DNA of 34,486 bases from DASRCB01 sp035653295 (lineage in GTDB: Bacteria > Acidobacteriota > Terriglobia > Bryobacterales > Bryobacteraceae). Both the position numbers and the translations under genes were made by a program. Positions 32,732 through 34,486 of the stretch are shown here, piece after piece. Numbering within the stretch: the stretch's first letter is position 1; the number at the start of each line of letters is the position of its first letter. The stretch is from assembly GCA_035653295.1 (NCBI GenBank), contig DASRCB010000229.1, positions 1 through 34,486 on the forward strand. The letters run 5' to 3'. The notes beneath the pieces are model-generated. The model was not told where the DNA came from, did no database searches, and worked only from the letters and a program-made list of their open reading frames with translations.

Positions 32732-33616
32732 TCAGCCGGGCCACGAGCCCTGCTCAACACGTTGCGTCTCCGCATAGTGGGTGCGGCTGCGGCCACGGCG
32801 GCCGGCCCAGTCGAGCCGCATGTCGCGGCTTACTTCGTCCAGCATTTCCAGAGTCGCCGTGCGGCGCTCCATGGCGAACGCTGTGAGCAGCAGGTTATCG
32901 CAGATGCCGTTGATGATGCGGGGTATACCGTGAGAGCGGAGGTGGATCTCGGCGATCAGGTCCGGAGCGAAGACGGTCTGGCGGGGCATGCCCGCCTTCT
33001 CCAGGCGGGAGTTGATGTATTCGGTGGTGTCCGCCAGTTCGAACGGCTGCAGTTCGCACCGCAGCACGATCCGCTGCTTTAACTGCCGGAGGTCGGGGGA
33101 TTCGAGTTTCCGGTCGAGCTCAGGCTGGCCGGCGAGGACGATTTGCAGCAGTTTGCCCGCGCGCGTTTCGAGATTTCCGAGCATGCGAATCTCTTCCAGT
33201 ACGTCCCAGCTCAGGTTGTGCGCCTCATCCACGATCAGCACCGTAGTGCGCCCGTTGGATGCCTGCTGCAGCAGAAACTCGTTCAGGGCGTACAGGACCT
33301 CTGTCTTTGACTTGCGGTCGCAGCGCAGGTCCAGGTCGTAGGCGACCATATCGTAGAACTGCTCGGGAGTGAGCCGAGAACTAAAGATGAAGGCGAACTG
33401 GATGTACTGCGAGTCCAGGAAATCGCGGAGGCACTCCAGCATCGTGGTCTTGCCGGTGCCCACCTCCCCGGTTAGGACGATAAAGCCTTTACGGCTCTGG
33501 ACGCCATAAATTAGGTTAGCCAGCGCCTCTTCGTGTTGCTCGCTGCGGTACAGGAAACCGGGATCGGGACTCAGGTTGAAGGGGCTCTCGGAAAATCCAA
33601 AAAAGGCGTTGTACAT
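32732..33616 (-). CDS. AAA ATPase of the ExeA / XrtA-associated type
   Basis: A 294-aa ATPase starting MYNAFFGFSESPFNLSPDPGFLY, the signature of the ExeA/GspA family and of ATPases linked to exosortase/exopolysaccharide loci. Walker A is GEVGTGKTT (50-58), Walker B TVLIVDEAH (125-133), then LAGQPEL (161-167) and the arginine-containing LRQLKQRIVLRCEL. ATG 33616 is chosen because the family starts there; the open frame to 33778 adds unrelated residues. Unlike ExeA it has no C-terminal peptidoglycan-binding domain. With the Wzz-like gene diverging at 34009, it most likely serves polysaccharide export or its regulation. Confidence 0.9.
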   Translation of the reverse strand: MYNAFFGFSESPFNLSPDPGFLYRSEQHEEALANLIYGVQSRKGFIVLTGEVGTGKTTMLECLRDFLDSQYIQFAFIFSSRLTPEQFYDMVAYDLDLRCDRKSKTEVLYALNEFLLQQASNGRTTVLIVDEAHNLSWDVLEEIRMLGNLETRAGKLLQIVLAGQPELDRKLESPDLRQLKQRIVLRCELQPFELADTTEYINSRLEKAGMPRQTVFAPDLIAEIHLRSHGIPRIINGICDNLLLTAFAMERRTATLEMLDEVSRDMRLDWAGRRGRSRTHYAETQRVEQGSWPG

Positions 33617-33686
33617 AGGTGGGGGAAGTCTGGCGAGCCCCTGCTCAGATTCGCTCTTGCATCTTAACACGTTGTGGCTGTAGGGC

Positions 33687-33884
33687 TCAGCGTGAGGCAA
33701 TGGCGAAAACGGAGCCGAGGACGATCGCGCACCCAATGGCATAGAGGATGACCATGCGCGCCGCGCGTTCCAGCGCATTGGCCGGCGGTGGAATCCCTCG
33801 CAACATACTGAAAGAATCGGCCTTTTGGCTGGAGGCCTTTACGGCGCCGATCGTCACGTGCTCTCTGAGCACCTGAACGGCCAT
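33687..33884 (-). CDS. Possible small membrane protein
   Basis: A 65-aa frame from ATG 33884 (or 33920) with a basic-polar N-terminus and one C-terminal hydrophobic segment (MVILYAIGCAIVLGSVFAIASR), suggesting a tail-anchored protein. There is no strong ribosome site and no known family. It sits 70 bp upstream of the ATPase on the same strand; it may be real or chance. Confidence 0.4.
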   Translation of the reverse strand: MAVQVLREHVTIGAVKASSQKADSFSMLRGIPPPANALERAARMVILYAIGCAIVLGSVFAIASR

Positions 33885-33918
33885 TCCAAGCGGTGACCCT
33901 CGCGTTCTGGTACTTCGC

Positions 33919-33963
33919 ACAGGGTCATAGTATTTGCTTCACGTTGCGGCTATCAGACCCTGT
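33919..33963. promoter_or_regulatory. Inverted repeat in the Wzz-side promoter region
   Basis: Arms ACAGGGTC (33919-33926) and GACCCTGT (33956-33963) are perfect and extend with ATAG/CTAT after a 2-nt bulge. The centre is AT-rich (TAGTATTTGC). It lies 46 bp before the Wzz-like start, between divergent genes, and is a plausible operator. Confidence 0.35.
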
Positions 33964-34008
33964 CCGCAGAATCGCAAGTGGGCTGGCATTCGTGTCGGCC
34001 CACTCATC

Positions 34009-34486
34009 ATGGTTGACCAACGAGCACTGCCTTCACCCTTCCCGCGGACCGGAGCCGTCGGCGTTCGTGAGATTGCCGACAGCCTCTTCCGGCAGAAGCG
34101 TATTCTGGTCCCGCTGTTCGCCGCGATCCTGCTGGCCACGGTGGGGTATCTGCTTCTGGCCCCGCCCACGTGGCAGGCCGAGATCACGCTGATGGTAAAG
34201 AGCAATCGGACAGACCTCGTCGTCAGCCCCGAGAATAACGCCTCTCAAACGCCGGTACAGACCACCGAGGCGGATATCGCCACCGAGGTCCAGTTGCTAT
34301 CCAGCCGGGAATTACTGCGCAAGGTAGTGCAGGATGCGCATCTAGCCAGGAACGGCTCCGAGGCGGCCATTGACAGAGCCACCGACGGGCTCGCACTCGC
34401 CCTGAAGATCTCGCCGGTGCTGCGCTCGAACATGATCCGGGTGCAGTACGGATCGCACGATCCGCAGCAGACAGCGCTGGTGCTGC
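34009..34486 (+). CDS. Wzz-family polysaccharide chain-length/co-polymerase protein (3'-truncated by window edge)
   Basis: 159 codons are visible from ATG 34009 and the frame is open at the window end. The N-terminus is cytoplasmic (GVREIADSLFRQKR), then one membrane segment (ILVPLFAAILLATVGYLLLA, about 32-51) with the Pro after it, and the Wzz periplasmic start YLLLAPPTWQAEITLMVKSNR. The following TTEADIATEVQLLSSRELLRKVVQDAHL is the characteristic Wzz/GumC-like helix with DIATEVQLLSS. These proteins set polysaccharide length and may carry a C-terminal tyrosine kinase, which would lie outside the window. It marks the left end of an exopolysaccharide cluster. Confidence 0.85.
   Translation, partial: MVDQRALPSPFPRTGAVGVREIADSLFRQKRILVPLFAAILLATVGYLLLAPPTWQAEITLMVKSNRTDLVVSPENNASQTPVQTTEADIATEVQLLSSRELLRKVVQDAHLARNGSEAAIDRATDGLALALKISPVLRSNMIRVQYGSHDPQQTALVL

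Overview
The window looks like a chromosomal segment of an Acidobacteriota bacterium, probably near Bryobacterales/Solibacter. This is inferred from gene content: two PadR regulator + ADOP-type orphan permease pairs, a carboxypeptidase-regulatory/TonB-dependent receptor of the Oar-like type, a Ser/Thr kinase fused to TPRs, many secreted TPR proteins, and high G+C with Gly/Ser/Pro-rich secreted proteins. No tRNA, rRNA, CRISPR array, transposase or phage gene was recognised.

Layout. 1-3684 (+): 3' part of a membrane Ser/Thr kinase with TPRs, then a TonB-like energy transducer. 3741-6719 (-): PadR and ADOP permease pair 1. 6828-9680 (-): SLC45/GPH-like sugar permease and 4-alpha-glucanotransferase MalQ, a maltodextrin module. 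9689-9988 (+): exported BON protein. 9992-13821 (-): PadR and ADOP pair 2 followed by a DUF4097-like repeat protein. 13949-18828 (+): two exported TPR proteins, RNase III, and an exported TPR protein with a histidine cluster. 18832-22078 (-): tightly overlapping three-gene operon of one small membrane protein and two polytopic GT-C-like proteins, divergent from a third GT-C-like protein (22100-23725). 23814-27143 (+): TonB-dependent receptor. 27329-29257 (+): secreted Gly/Ser/Thr-rich protein with a hexanucleotide tandem repeat. 29337-31399 (+): small helical protein, ispG, DUF2203 protein. 31412-32487 (-): seven-helix membrane protein and, upstream of it, a small exported protein made of six identical 13-residue repeats. 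32732-33616 (-): ExeA/XrtA-associated type AAA ATPase. 34009-end (+): start of a Wzz-like chain-length protein, so an exopolysaccharide locus probably continues to the right.

The most unusual item is the small exported repeat protein at 32155-32487. Its six 39-bp DNA repeats differ at many bases, yet every difference is silent in the minus-strand frame, so the peptide VPLWPPPPGRLAA is identical in every copy. The same differences change amino acids in the open plus-strand frame. This is direct evidence, from the sequence alone, for selection on a repeated exported peptide whose function I do not recognise. Other points of interest are the two PadR promoters with distinct direct repeats (one apparently giving a leaderless mRNA), the in-frame hexamer repeat in the Gly/Ser/Thr-rich protein, and very compressed divergent gene pairs at 9680/9689 and 22078/22100.
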